Of a stretch of DNA of 64,000 nt, positions 1 to 8,267 are shown piece after piece. Made by a program: the position numbers and the translations under genes. Source of the DNA: Myroides sp. NP-2. Its GTDB lineage: Bacteria; Bacteroidota; Bacteroidia; Flavobacteriales; Flavobacteriaceae. The stretch lies in contig NZ_JACHTD010000001.1 in NCBI RefSeq assembly GCF_014145665.1, forward strand, positions 372,001-436,000, given 5' to 3'. The notes under the pieces were generated by a model. The model was not told the DNA's origin. It searched no databases and saw only the letters and a list, made by a program, of their open reading frames with translations. Within the stretch, counting starts at the first letter, position 1, and each line of letters begins with the position of its first letter.

Positions 1-150
1 GAGTTTTGCTGCTGTTTCCAATACTCCGTTAATAGTACTAGAACTAGTCACGTTAACAGCGGGTAAAGCAAAACCTTTTTCTTTTGCATAGTTGAATATT
101 TCTTGCACTTGGTCGCCAAATGCTACTCCAGGTTTAATATTGTGTGCCAT
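1..150 (-). CDS. fbaA: Class II fructose-bisphosphate aldolase, N-terminal part
   Basis: Reading leftward from an ATG at 150, the frame stays open to the window edge and gives the first 50 residues of a class II fructose-1,6-bisphosphate aldolase. This is the cytosolic zinc enzyme that cleaves FBP to DHAP and glyceraldehyde 3-phosphate in glycolysis and gluconeogenesis. The family signature FALPAVN sits at residues 27-33, followed by a TSSSTINGVLETA segment typical of the FbaA subgroup. The zinc and catalytic residues lie outside the window. The gene runs in the same direction as the Omp85 gene to its right, with the tamL start far away, so it is probably its own unit. The family assignment is confident and the exact subgroup is inferred. 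Confidence 0.9.
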   Translation of the reverse strand, partial: MAHNIKPGVAFGDQVQEIFNYAKEKGFALPAVNVTSSSTINGVLETAAKL

Positions 151-197
151 AGTCGTGTTGTTTAATTTATTGGACAAAAATACTAATTATTATTTGA

Positions 198-2762
198 TTA
201 GAATGGATAATTAATACCAACATTCCAGACAGCCTCTTTCAGACTAAATTCTCCAAACCATTTGCGTTTGGTATAAATCGAAGGATCATAGGTTTTGAAT
301 CCTGCATCCAATCGGAATACAAAGAAACTAAAGTCGTACCGAATTCCCAAACCTGAGCTCACAGCCATGTCCTTTAAGGAACTTAGACCGTTAAAAGTAT
401 AATTTTTATCTTCCACATTATCAAAGACATTCCAAATGTTTCCTGCATCTACAAAAAAGGCAGCATTCCATTTTCCACTGATGTTAAAACGGTATTCTGT
501 GCTGAAGAAGAGCTTCATATTTGCCTCGTTAAAGTCGTTGATTCCCCCACTTTTTCCTGGCCCAAGGCGATAGGACTGCCAACCGCGATTGTCGTTGGAT
601 CCTCCTGAAAAATAACTGCGGGAGAACGGAATGGAATTCGCATTGCCATAAGGCACGGCAAGACCTCCAAATAATCGAATTGCCAATACTTGTTGACGAC
701 CTAAATCCCAGTATTTGATGTAGTCTAACTCTGTTTTGAGGTACTGTGAATACTCAACGTCAAAGAGCGTTTTCTTTCCTGTGTTTCCCTCTTTGTTGCT
801 TACGCCATTCATAAAGAGGTTGAGTAATCCACCAGCTGCCTCAACTTTGGCGCGTACCATATAGAAACTGTGATCGTTGATCCCCGTACGCGTCGAAGAA
901 TTAAAAGTGATGTTTGAGGCTAAGATCAGGTTGTTTTCAGACAGCCTAACTTTTCGCTCTTCAATACTGCGGATTTCACTGTAATCATCTGGTAGAATCC
1001 CCATCGGATTTTCCGGAGATAAGGCGTCTTTTATGAATTGATTAGCCCCTTCTCCTTGTATGGATAAATTGTCGTTTTCATCTTTATAATCCGCTGGTAC
1101 ATCGTATGCTTTGGAAATGCTATTTAAGGTGTTATAGGACGATTTGTAAACACTAAAATAATTGTTTGGGTTCGTGTTTCTAACATATTGAATATTAGCT
1201 ACGTCTACACTAAATGAATTGGTGCGCGACGGATACCAGCTGTAGTTGATAATTCCTGTAAAATTGTCTTTGTCTAATCCAATATTTCGCTGTCTAGCAA
1301 AACCAAAACTCATTGCAGTTGTGGGTAACATCGTTTTCGGGATGATTTTATTCGAAGCAAAAGGGAATAAGAAACGAGGGAAGGTCAATTTAACATCAGC
1401 TCCATACTCCGTTACATTGAAAAAAACATCATTGGGATTGCTCATCTGACGAGAAGATCCAATGGTTCCCCTTAAACCAAATTCTAAGATCTCCGCTCCT
1501 CTAAAGACGTTTCTATACAGCAACCCCATACTTCCTCCAATACCAAAATCTTGAATATTAGAGTGGGTGACATCGAAGGATGGATTAAAAGTCATCTTCT
1601 TTCGAGATGTCAGGTAGATATTGCTAATTAGGGTATTGCCTTCTGGATCTGTTGGATCTTCTACATACTCAATAACTGGGTAGTTGAAGATGCGTAAATT
1701 ACTAATGGAACGAGAGGTTAAGATACGTCTCGAATCACTAAAAGTACTTTGAGGTGTGATAAAGATGGCGTCAGTAAGCGCTTTGGGTTTGTATTGTAAT
1801 TTCGTTGAACTGTAAATAGAAAAACCATTGTATTGCAAACTGTCCAATACATAGGCTTTGTTCTTAGAAACGTTGTCTGTAAAAATATTTACCTTGCTGA
1901 TTTGATATATTTTAAAGGGAACTTGGGCAAGGGTGTCTCCTGATTTTACCGTTTGTTGGTCAACAATAAGCACGACATTCGCTTTGTTTTTGCTGTCTAA
2001 AATCGTGTCTACCTCATAGCGGATATTGATCTCTTGGAAGTGGTAGGCCCCGTTATTCCTAAAAATAGAGGTCAAGCGTTTGCGCTCTTCTTCAAAGTTA
2101 GTGACATCAAATACCGTATTGGTTTTGAGTGTGCTCTTTATTTTATTTTTTTCGTATAAGTCTTTTAGGGCAGGCGTAGAAATGTGATCCGTAATACTGT
2201 CAATGTAGTAAGGGGTACCCGTGGTAATATAGTAGGCATTCGTTATTTTCTGATTTGCGCTACGGTTGGTTTTGTTGCTTACTTTGGTGTCAAAATACCC
2301 TTTGTTGAAGTAGTAGTTCTTTAAACGCGCCAGTGATTTGCTCGTTTTGAGGCTGTCGTAAAGTACGGGTGGTTCACCTGTTTTGATTAAAAAATTGTTG
2401 AAACCCGAAATTATAAAAGACTCTCCTAAGCGGTTAACTTGCTTGCGTGAAAGTAATCCTTCCAAGGCTTTGTCCGTTTTAGGGTGTTTGTCTAACCAAG
2501 CGTGGTAGTTGGAATCTGCATCTTGTCGTGCTAAGTTGTATAGATTTAAGCGCAAACGAGTTCCTATCACAGGAAATTTACTATTTGGTTGCTGGTAGAG
2601 CTGATTGTGAATTTCTTCTTTTGAGGTTTTCTTATCGTTGACTACAATGGTGTTTTCCATTAATAGATCGCGGTCCTCTGGCACATTCTTCGTCAATGAA
2701 CACGAAAAAAAATATGCAGAGAGTATAAGAATAAATACTATTTTTGATAAAAATTTGCCCAA
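198..2762 (-). CDS. tamL: TamL-type Omp85 (BamA/TamA family) outer-membrane lipoprotein
   Basis: An 854-residue outer-membrane beta-barrel assembly protein of the Omp85 superfamily. The first 21 residues form a lipoprotein signal peptide with lipobox FFSC (Cys21). This is unusual for BamA or TamA but is the hallmark of the Bacteroidota TamL branch. The N-terminal half (about 30-400) looks like POTRA-type repeats, including an NYYFNKGYFD segment. The C-terminal half is rich in alternating aromatic strands with a surface-antigen barrel, ends in a terminal Phe as outer-membrane proteins do, and contains the SYFSGGSNDNRGW motif of the barrel lid region. It is divergent from the TrmH-family methylase, 42 bp away. 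A TamB partner is not in the window. The role in inserting or maintaining outer-membrane proteins is inferred from the family. Confidence 0.85.
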   Translation of the reverse strand: MGKFLSKIVFILILSAYFFSCSLTKNVPEDRDLLMENTIVVNDKKTSKEEIHNQLYQQPNSKFPVIGTRLRLNLYNLARQDADSNYHAWLDKHPKTDKALEGLLSRKQVNRLGESFIISGFNNFLIKTGEPPVLYDSLKTSKSLARLKNYYFNKGYFDTKVSNKTNRSANQKITNAYYITTGTPYYIDSITDHISTPALKDLYEKNKIKSTLKTNTVFDVTNFEEERKRLTSIFRNNGAYHFQEINIRYEVDTILDSKNKANVVLIVDQQTVKSGDTLAQVPFKIYQISKVNIFTDNVSKNKAYVLDSLQYNGFSIYSSTKLQYKPKALTDAIFITPQSTFSDSRRILTSRSISNLRIFNYPVIEYVEDPTDPEGNTLISNIYLTSRKKMTFNPSFDVTHSNIQDFGIGGSMGLLYRNVFRGAEILEFGLRGTIGSSRQMSNPNDVFFNVTEYGADVKLTFPRFLFPFASNKIIPKTMLPTTAMSFGFARQRNIGLDKDNFTGIINYSWYPSRTNSFSVDVANIQYVRNTNPNNYFSVYKSSYNTLNSISKAYDVPADYKDENDNLSIQGEGANQFIKDALSPENPMGILPDDYSEIRSIEERKVRLSENNLILASNITFNSSTRTGINDHSFYMVRAKVEAAGGLLNLFMNGVSNKEGNTGKKTLFDVEYSQYLKTELDYIKYWDLGRQQVLAIRLFGGLAVPYGNANSIPFSRSYFSGGSNDNRGWQSYRLGPGKSGGINDFNEANMKLFFSTEYRFNISGKWNAAFFVDAGNIWNVFDNVEDKNYTFNGLSSLKDMAVSSGLGIRYDFSFFVFRLDAGFKTYDPSIYTKRKWFGEFSLKEAVWNVGINYPF

Positions 2763-2804
2763 CTTAATTACATCGATATATACAGATCAAAAATACATTT
2801 TTTT

Positions 2805-3545
2805 ATGGTTACCAAAAACCAAATTAAACGAATAAAAAGCCTTCATCAAAAAAAATATAGAAAAGAACACCAATTGTTTATCGCAGAAGGGGTTAAAGTT
2901 ATTGAAGAACTCTTGCAATCATCTTTTGTCTTAGAGCATTTATACGTGACAAAAGACATGGGGTTTGAAGTAGCTGATAATCAGGTAACCCTTGTGTCTA
3001 CAGAGGATTTGAAGAAGATGAGTGCCCTAACTACAACGCCAAATTGCCTTGCGGTTTTCCATTGTTTGGAAAGTGAAGCGATTGATTTTTCGGATTGGGT
3101 TGTCGCTTTGGATGATATTCGTGATCCTGGTAATTTGGGCACGATTATTCGCTTGTGTGATTGGTTTGGAATTCGTCAATTGCTGTGTTCTCCAGAAACG
3201 GTAGACGTTTATAATCCCAAAGTAATTCAGGCAACCATGGGATCCGTTTCTCGTGTGAACATCGTTTATACCGAACTTTCTGACTTGCTTTCTACTCAAG
3301 CAGTACCTGTATATGGAACTTTTTTGGGTGGAGAAAATATCTATGAAATGAAGGCGGTACAGCCCGGAGTAATTGTCATGGGTAATGAGGCCAATGGAAT
3401 TTCATCTACCATTGAACAATTAGTTACGAGAAAAATAACCATACCGCGTTTCGGAGATTTACAACAAACGGAAAGTTTAAATGTTGCTATGGCAACCGCT
3501 ATTGTGTTAAGTGAATTTAGACGTACGGTTTTTAATGCACTGTAA
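2805..3545 (+). CDS. TrmH/SpoU-family RNA 2'-O-methyltransferase
   Basis: A 246-residue SPOUT-class methyltransferase that places a 2'-O-methyl group on rRNA or tRNA using SAM. An N-terminal substrate-binding domain (residues about 5-85) precedes the knotted catalytic domain. The three family motifs are visible: NLGTIIR at 110-116, VMGNEANGIS at 191-200 and ESLNVAMA at 223-230. The target nucleotide cannot be told from sequence. The ATG follows a TACATTTT element after only three bases, so the transcript may have almost no leader. Its 3' end overlaps the convergent porT gene by 14 bases. Length and motifs are complete. Confidence 0.9.
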   Translation: MVTKNQIKRIKSLHQKKYRKEHQLFIAEGVKVIEELLQSSFVLEHLYVTKDMGFEVADNQVTLVSTEDLKKMSALTTTPNCLAVFHCLESEAIDFSDWVVALDDIRDPGNLGTIIRLCDWFGIRQLLCSPETVDVYNPKVIQATMGSVSRVNIVYTELSDLLSTQAVPVYGTFLGGENIYEMKAVQPGVIVMGNEANGISSTIEQLVTRKITIPRFGDLQQTESLNVAMATAIVLSEFRRTVFNAL

Positions 3546-4329
3546 AGTTTAAGAATATACCTTTTGTTTTCATCGAGCTCACATGCCCCGTCCAAGGACT
3601 GTCTGGATTGCGATCGCGAATTAACTCGTCACCTAATCCAAATACACCGCGAATAGAAGGACTGAATTTAAAGTACTCGAAATAAATATCAATACCTACA
3701 CCCAATTCATAATTGGTGGTCCACTGTTTCATGCGCCACACACCTTCGTAATTATCGTCGTCAGATTTGTGATTGCTACTCAGGTTTAAGTCAGCTGAAA
3801 ACCCGCCCAATACATAGGGACGAATATTTCCTGTGCGCAAAGCCGAAAATTTTAATAACAAAGGGAAGTGAATCAGGGTTGTGCTAATTGATTTTGAACT
3901 GGAGTTGAGCAATTCCTGAACTGATGGAAGAGTCTCTATCGGTTTATTGGCGTAATAATCCATAATAAGTGCGCTAGGAAACTTCAAGTCTCGTTTTGAG
4001 TACACCAATCCTGGCTCGAAACGCAAGTCTAAGTATTCGGTAATGCGCAAGTTTCCAACAAGCCCCACGTTAAATCCCATGCTACTGCTAACTTGGATTT
4101 CGGTATGATCGGTGCCATACTCTTGACTTAAGTGGCGTATTTTATCGTAATACTGTTTATCGTAAGAATAATTGAAATTCAGGAAATTCGAACCAATGTA
4201 GTATCCATAGTGGACGCGTTGTTTGTCCCAATCAGCTTTGTTGCGAATGGGGTTTTTTCCAAAGATCCACTGTGCAGATACATTTGCAGAGGTGAATAAA
4301 ATGATAAGTAAAATAAACAGTTTTCTCAT
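3532..4329 (-). CDS. porT: PorT (SprT), type IX secretion system outer-membrane protein
   Basis: A 265-residue beta-barrel protein with a cleaved signal peptide (cut expected after Ala19, in NVSA-QW). The repeated GYYIGSNFLNF, GLVGNLRITEYLDLRFEPGL and IRPYVLGGFSADL strands match the PorT/SprT family, an outer-membrane component needed for the type IX secretion system that exports gliding adhesins and hydrolases in Bacteroidota. It lies 2 bp downstream of ubiE, a pairing common in flavobacteria, and is probably co-transcribed with it. Other T9SS genes are not here, although gldA lies about 18 kb away. The family call is strong. Activity of the whole secretion system depends on genes outside the window. 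Confidence 0.85.
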   Translation of the reverse strand: MRKLFILLIILFTSANVSAQWIFGKNPIRNKADWDKQRVHYGYYIGSNFLNFNYSYDKQYYDKIRHLSQEYGTDHTEIQVSSSMGFNVGLVGNLRITEYLDLRFEPGLVYSKRDLKFPSALIMDYYANKPIETLPSVQELLNSSSKSISTTLIHFPLLLKFSALRTGNIRPYVLGGFSADLNLSSNHKSDDDNYEGVWRMKQWTTNYELGVGIDIYFEYFKFSPSIRGVFGLGDELIRDRNPDSPWTGHVSSMKTKGIFLNFTVH

Positions 4330-4331
4330 AG

Positions 4332-5060
4332 CTACTTTGAAGCAGAATAAATAGTTGCAATACCCATCGTTTGCGGACGGTGTTTCACAGTCTTAAACCC
4401 AACTTTCACTAAAATATTGTTCAACTCTTGTCCAAAAGGAAAATTTTTGGCTGAATCGGATAAATATTTATAAGCATCTTGATCTTTTGAAAACATTTTT
4501 CCCATAATTGGCATGATGTTTTTTGTGTAAAAGAAGTACCCTTGCTTAAACGGAAATTTAGTCGGAACTGAGGTTTCTAAGATAATAAAAATTCCATTAG
4601 GTTTTAATACTCTTAAAATTTCTGTTAAACCTTTTTCTAAATTTTCAAAATTTCGTATTCCAAAGCCAACGGTAATTGCATCAAAGGAGTTGTCGTCAAA
4701 GGGTAAGTTTTCAGAATCACCTTGAATCATGTTAATGCGATTAGAGAGGTTAAGGGCTTCAATTTTCTTTCTTCCCACCTCTAACATTCCTGCAGATAGG
4801 TCTAATCCCGTGATTTGTTGCGCGTTTGTTTTCGACAGTAGAATTGCCATGTCACCTGTTCCAGTGGCAATGTCCAAAATGGTAGTTGGATTGGTTTCCG
4901 CAACCAGTTTTAAAACTTTTCTTCTCCAGCCTTGATCCGTCCCTAATGAGATCATTCGATTCAAATTGTCATAATTGCCAGAAATTGTATCAAACATTTG
5001 CTCAACTTGTTGTTTTTTTCCTAGCTGAGAATCTTTATAGGGCGTAACATTTTTACTCAT
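4332..5060 (-). CDS. ubiE: Demethylmenaquinone methyltransferase (UbiE/MenG)
   Basis: A 242-residue class I SAM-dependent methyltransferase that methylates demethylmenaquinone in the last step of menaquinone synthesis. It shows the family opening MFDTISGNYDNLNRMIS (residues 22-38), the SAM-binding loop LDIATGTGD (62-70) and the VGFGIRNFE motif characteristic of UbiE/COQ5. Flavobacteria respire with menaquinone, so the menaquinone role is expected. The length is usual. porT follows immediately, suggesting a two-gene operon. Confidence 0.93.
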   Translation of the reverse strand: MSKNVTPYKDSQLGKKQQVEQMFDTISGNYDNLNRMISLGTDQGWRRKVLKLVAETNPTTILDIATGTGDMAILLSKTNAQQITGLDLSAGMLEVGRKKIEALNLSNRINMIQGDSENLPFDDNSFDAITVGFGIRNFENLEKGLTEILRVLKPNGIFIILETSVPTKFPFKQGYFFYTKNIMPIMGKMFSKDQDAYKYLSDSAKNFPFGQELNNILVKVGFKTVKHRPQTMGIATIYSASK

Positions 5061-5135
5061 TGTGAATATTTTTAGGCAAATATAAATAAACTCTAGTAAA
5101 AAGTAGGTTTCTAGGACGGAATAAAGCGTGGAGAC

Positions 5136-5166
5136 AAAAAAAGGGAATATCCATTCGATATTCCCT
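5136..5166 (-). terminator. Intrinsic terminator for the acetyltransferase gene
   Basis: A perfect 9-bp stem GGGAATATC/GATATTCCC lies at 5143-5165 with a 5-base loop. On the minus strand it is followed by seven Ts (5136-5142). It sits directly after the stop of the acetyltransferase gene. Confidence 0.85.
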
Positions 5167-5173
5167 TGTATTA

Positions 5174-5740
5174 TTAAAATTGGATGTACATATGATAGTA
5201 TTCACCTCCGACAAAATCAAGTTGTTTGCCTTGTACAAAGCCCAATCTTGAGTAGAGTTTCATTGCATTTGGATTTTCTAAATCTACAATCAATCCGATT
5301 TGTTTGTGTTGTTGCTCTCGCGCAAAATCAGCTGCCGCTTTCAACAGATGACTACCAATGCCTTTTCCTTGTGCTAAAGGAGAAACGGCTACCGTATCGA
5401 GATAGTATTCGCCTCCTTCTGTTTCTGGTTCAGGAATCATCTGGTTGTTGTATTTCGTTCGCATCAATTCGAGTACGGGCTCTCTTAGTTTGAGAAAGTC
5501 ATCTCCGTTATATCCAGTAATGGATCCTACCACATTGTCTTCTTCATCCACTGCAACAAAGGTGTTTTGATAGCTGTATAGGTTATTAGGCTGTTTGAAT
5601 AGGGTTGTAATAAAGGTAATGGCTTCTTCAATATCTTCTTGTTGAATGAAGCTGAATACGATGTCTTCCATCGCTTGTAGCATTAATTCAGGTACAACAT
5701 CAAAATCTTCTTGCTGAGCCGGTCTAATGATATACTGCAT
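5174..5740 (-). CDS. GNAT-family N-acetyltransferase
   Basis: A 188-residue acetyl-CoA-dependent acetyltransferase. The acetyl-CoA pyrophosphate-binding motif A appears as VSPLAQGKGIGSHLLKAA in the C-terminal half, preceded by the LDTVAV strand and followed by LENPNAMKLYSRLGF, the usual motif B. The acidic N-terminal half is less conserved and would set substrate choice. The substrate is unknown. It is a single gene with its own terminator and lies between ubiE and the alanine symporter, with no informative neighbour. Confidence 0.85.
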   Translation of the reverse strand: MQYIIRPAQQEDFDVVPELMLQAMEDIVFSFIQQEDIEEAITFITTLFKQPNNLYSYQNTFVAVDEEDNVVGSITGYNGDDFLKLREPVLELMRTKYNNQMIPEPETEGGEYYLDTVAVSPLAQGKGIGSHLLKAAADFAREQQHKQIGLIVDLENPNAMKLYSRLGFVQGKQLDFVGGEYYHMYIQF

Positions 5741-5798
5741 AACTTTTCTTTTTTGTTTGCTGCAAAGGTAGGAAAGAGTTTGGAGCTCTTCAACAACT

Positions 5799-7238
5799 TT
5801 ATTTTTCTTTTAAAAGTCTTTGCCAAACAGGACTTGCATTCTTTATCTTCAATCGCTCTGGGTCAAAAACGGGATTGCGACCTTGTTTGTGTTGTGCGAT
5901 ATAATCATGTAGGGCGACGATAGTAGGTTTGTGGAGGAAGAGGATTACGATAAAGTTGATCCAAGCCATGAGCCCAACGCCTATATCTCCAATGGCCCAT
6001 GCGACAGAAGATTCGTTGATAGAAGCATAAAACACAGTGGCTAACAACACGAGGCGCATCAACCAACGCAAGATTTTTTTAGGTTCGTCTGTCAAATAAT
6101 TAAAGTTAGATTCCGCAATAAACACATAGGCCATAATGGTGGTAAAGGCAAAGAAAGTTAAGGCTAAGGCGATAAATTGGCTGGCGATCATTGGAAAGTG
6201 AACAGCAATAGCTTTGACCGTATAGGCTGAACCAACGTCAACGCCAGGTACGTTTTCTACAATATAGTTTCCTGCTTGATCAAACACATTGTATTGGTGG
6301 GTAAACAAAATCATCAACGCAGTAGCAGTACAGACAAAAAGCGTGTCAACATAAACGGAAAAAGCTTGAACTAACCCTTGTTTTACAGGGTGAGAAGATT
6401 CAGATGCGGCAGCGGCATGAGGAGCTGTTCCTTGTCCTGCCTCATTGGAGTAGATTCCTCGTTTAACACCCCAAGCAACAGCAGCACCAAAAATACCGCT
6501 GAAGGTCGCTTCTAAATTAAAAGCAGAACGGAAGATTAAGGCAAATATGGATGGAATTTCTTTGACATTAATCGCGATGATGATTACTGCCATAATAATG
6601 TAAATCAGTGCCATAAAAGGCACGACTATTTGGGCAATATTACCGATTTTTTTGGCTCCTCCAAAAACGGTCAAACTCAAAACCACACAAATACCAAGGC
6701 CTGTTATCCATTGGGGAACATTAAAAGCATCCTTGATGCTAATTGAAATGCTGTTTCCTTGGATACTTGGTAGGAATAATGTACAGCTGATGATGGTAAG
6801 AACAGCAAAGGCGATGGCTAGTTTTTTGTTGTTTAGCCCTTTTTCGATGTAAAAGGCTGGACCACCGCAATATTGTCCATTTTTTTCTGTCTTGTATATT
6901 TGGGCAAGGGTTGATTCAACAAAAGCCGAAGCACTCCCTAAAAATGCAATAGTCCACATCCAAAATATGGCACCAGGACCACCATAGGCAATAGCTGTGG
7001 CAACACCTACTATATTTCCTACTCCTACGCGTCCCGCAATGGCTATGCTAAAAGCTTGAAAGGGACTTACCCCTTTTTCTGAAGAACCTTCTGTAAATAG
7101 TAGCTTAACCATTTGCTTGAGGTAACGCACTTGGATAAAACGCGTTTTAATAGTAAAGAATAATCCAGTTGCTAAACATAAGATGACGAAAACATCCGAC
7201 CAGATTACATTGTTGATCGCTTTTATTGCTTGTTCCAT
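5799..7238 (-). CDS. Alanine/glycine:cation symporter (AGCS family)
   Basis: A polytopic inner-membrane protein with about 11 membrane segments, importing alanine or glycine with Na+ or H+. Family signatures include GRVGVGNIVGVATAIAYGGPG near residue 60 and NEAGQGTAPHAAAA in the middle of the protein. The ATG at 7238 (protein MEQAIKAINNVIW) is chosen. An upstream extension to 7277 would start at a non-ATG codon and adds residues not typical of the family. The resulting length of 479 residues is normal. It is monocistronic. Confidence 0.92.
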   Translation of the reverse strand: MEQAIKAINNVIWSDVFVILCLATGLFFTIKTRFIQVRYLKQMVKLLFTEGSSEKGVSPFQAFSIAIAGRVGVGNIVGVATAIAYGGPGAIFWMWTIAFLGSASAFVESTLAQIYKTEKNGQYCGGPAFYIEKGLNNKKLAIAFAVLTIISCTLFLPSIQGNSISISIKDAFNVPQWITGLGICVVLSLTVFGGAKKIGNIAQIVVPFMALIYIIMAVIIIAINVKEIPSIFALIFRSAFNLEATFSGIFGAAVAWGVKRGIYSNEAGQGTAPHAAAASESSHPVKQGLVQAFSVYVDTLFVCTATALMILFTHQYNVFDQAGNYIVENVPGVDVGSAYTVKAIAVHFPMIASQFIALALTFFAFTTIMAYVFIAESNFNYLTDEPKKILRWLMRLVLLATVFYASINESSVAWAIGDIGVGLMAWINFIVILFLHKPTIVALHDYIAQHKQGRNPVFDPERLKIKNASPVWQRLLKEK

Positions 7239-7287
7239 GTGATTTATTTTGAACTGAAAATAGTAATTATAAATCAATTAACGTTAT

Positions 7288-7500
7288 TTATTTGTTAATA
7301 TTGTATGTAAAAGCAGTTTGATATTTGTATAGTTTACTTTTTTGTTGCGTATTCCTTGTAAAAAAATCGATTTTACTGTCTGGTTGTTGTGTAATAAGTA
7401 ATTTGTCCTTAGGTTTTGCTTTGGCTTGTTGTGCTGAACAGGAGTAAATAAGGGTACGTAGAACTAAGCAAGATAAATAGAAATAAAAAGAGGCTGCCAA
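7288..7500 (-). CDS. Possible short or decayed lipoprotein
   Basis: An open frame of 70 codons with no ATG; the first start-like codon is TTG at 7500. The predicted peptide has a hydrophobic stretch ending LIYSCSAQQ, like a lipobox, then a Gln/Lys-rich tail (KPKDKLLITQQPDSK). The composition looks protein-like, but the lack of an ATG suggests a pseudogene or a frame that is never translated. It sits between the alanine symporter and a GAGGGTG hairpin. No family was recognised. Confidence 0.25.
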   Translation of the reverse strand: MAASFYFYLSCLVLRTLIYSCSAQQAKAKPKDKLLITQQPDSKIDFFTRNTQQKSKLYKYQTAFTYNINK

Positions 7501-7596
7501 ATAAGCCTAACAAAATAGAACCCACTTAAGTTTAGGTGGTTTTTTTGTGCTGTACAAGTTTAGTATCCTTAGTTTAGGGCGGAACCTATACAATAC

Positions 7597-7630
7597 AAAA
7601 GAGGGTGACCTTTTGGGACACCCTCTTTTT
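7597..7630. terminator. Bidirectional GAGGGTG hairpin terminator
   Basis: The stem AAAGAGGGTG/CACCCTCTTT is flanked by A and T tracts, so it can end transcription on either strand. It follows the ppa stop on the minus strand. The same stem with a related loop occurs at 13312-13352, so this is a member of a repeated hairpin family. Confidence 0.75.
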
Positions 7631-7654
7631 CTATATTAAATTGCAGCTTGTTTA

Positions 7655-8188
7655 TTAGTAGCGGATGCTGAATAAACCTTCTGCTTTGTTTTCTAATTTG
7701 TCAAAGCGATCTTTACATTCTTTGATCATTTGGATGGCAGCTGCTTTATCTCCAAAACCGTTTGTAGTCACTTGTTTGTTTTCTAAGTCTTTGTATACTT
7801 TGAAGAAATGCTCTACTTCTTTTTTGAAGTGCTCGTTTACATCGTTGATGTCGTTTAATTTGTTCATCAATGGGTCAGAAACAGGAACACATAGAATTTT
7901 TTCGTCTTGTCCTTTATCATCTGCCATATAGAAAATACCTACAGGTTTTACTTCAACAACCATTCCTGGAAGAGATGGCTCAGTAAACATAACCAATACA
8001 TCAAGTGGATCTCCATCTAATGCTAAAGTTTCAGGAATGAAACCGTAGTCTGCTGGGTATCTCATGTTTGAGTAAAGTAAACGGTCGAATCTCAATCGTT
8101 TTAAATCGAAATCATATTCATATTTATTTCTACTACCTGCTGGAATTTCAACAAAGGCGTCAAAAGTTTCGAATGTACTCATATTCAT
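7655..8188 (-). CDS. ppa: Inorganic pyrophosphatase, soluble family I
   Basis: A cytosolic Mg-dependent enzyme that hydrolyses pyrophosphate to phosphate and pulls biosynthetic reactions forward. Residues 58-65 carry the family signature DGDPLDVL with the metal-binding aspartates. ADYGF near residue 46 and the KVY segment are also typical. The length of 177 residues is normal for bacterial family I enzymes. Translation may begin at Met1 or at Met3 (8182). The gene ends at a bidirectional hairpin. Confidence 0.95.
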   Translation of the reverse strand: MNMSTFETFDAFVEIPAGSRNKYEYDFDLKRLRFDRLLYSNMRYPADYGFIPETLALDGDPLDVLVMFTEPSLPGMVVEVKPVGIFYMADDKGQDEKILCVPVSDPLMNKLNDINDVNEHFKKEVEHFFKVYKDLENKQVTTNGFGDKAAAIQMIKECKDRFDKLENKAEGLFSIRY

Positions 8189-8267
8189 TTATTTTATAAT
8201 CAAATAACTTAATAATGGGGGCAAAAATACTTCAATTCGTGCGTTTTAGCAAGTATATTTTTTATTA

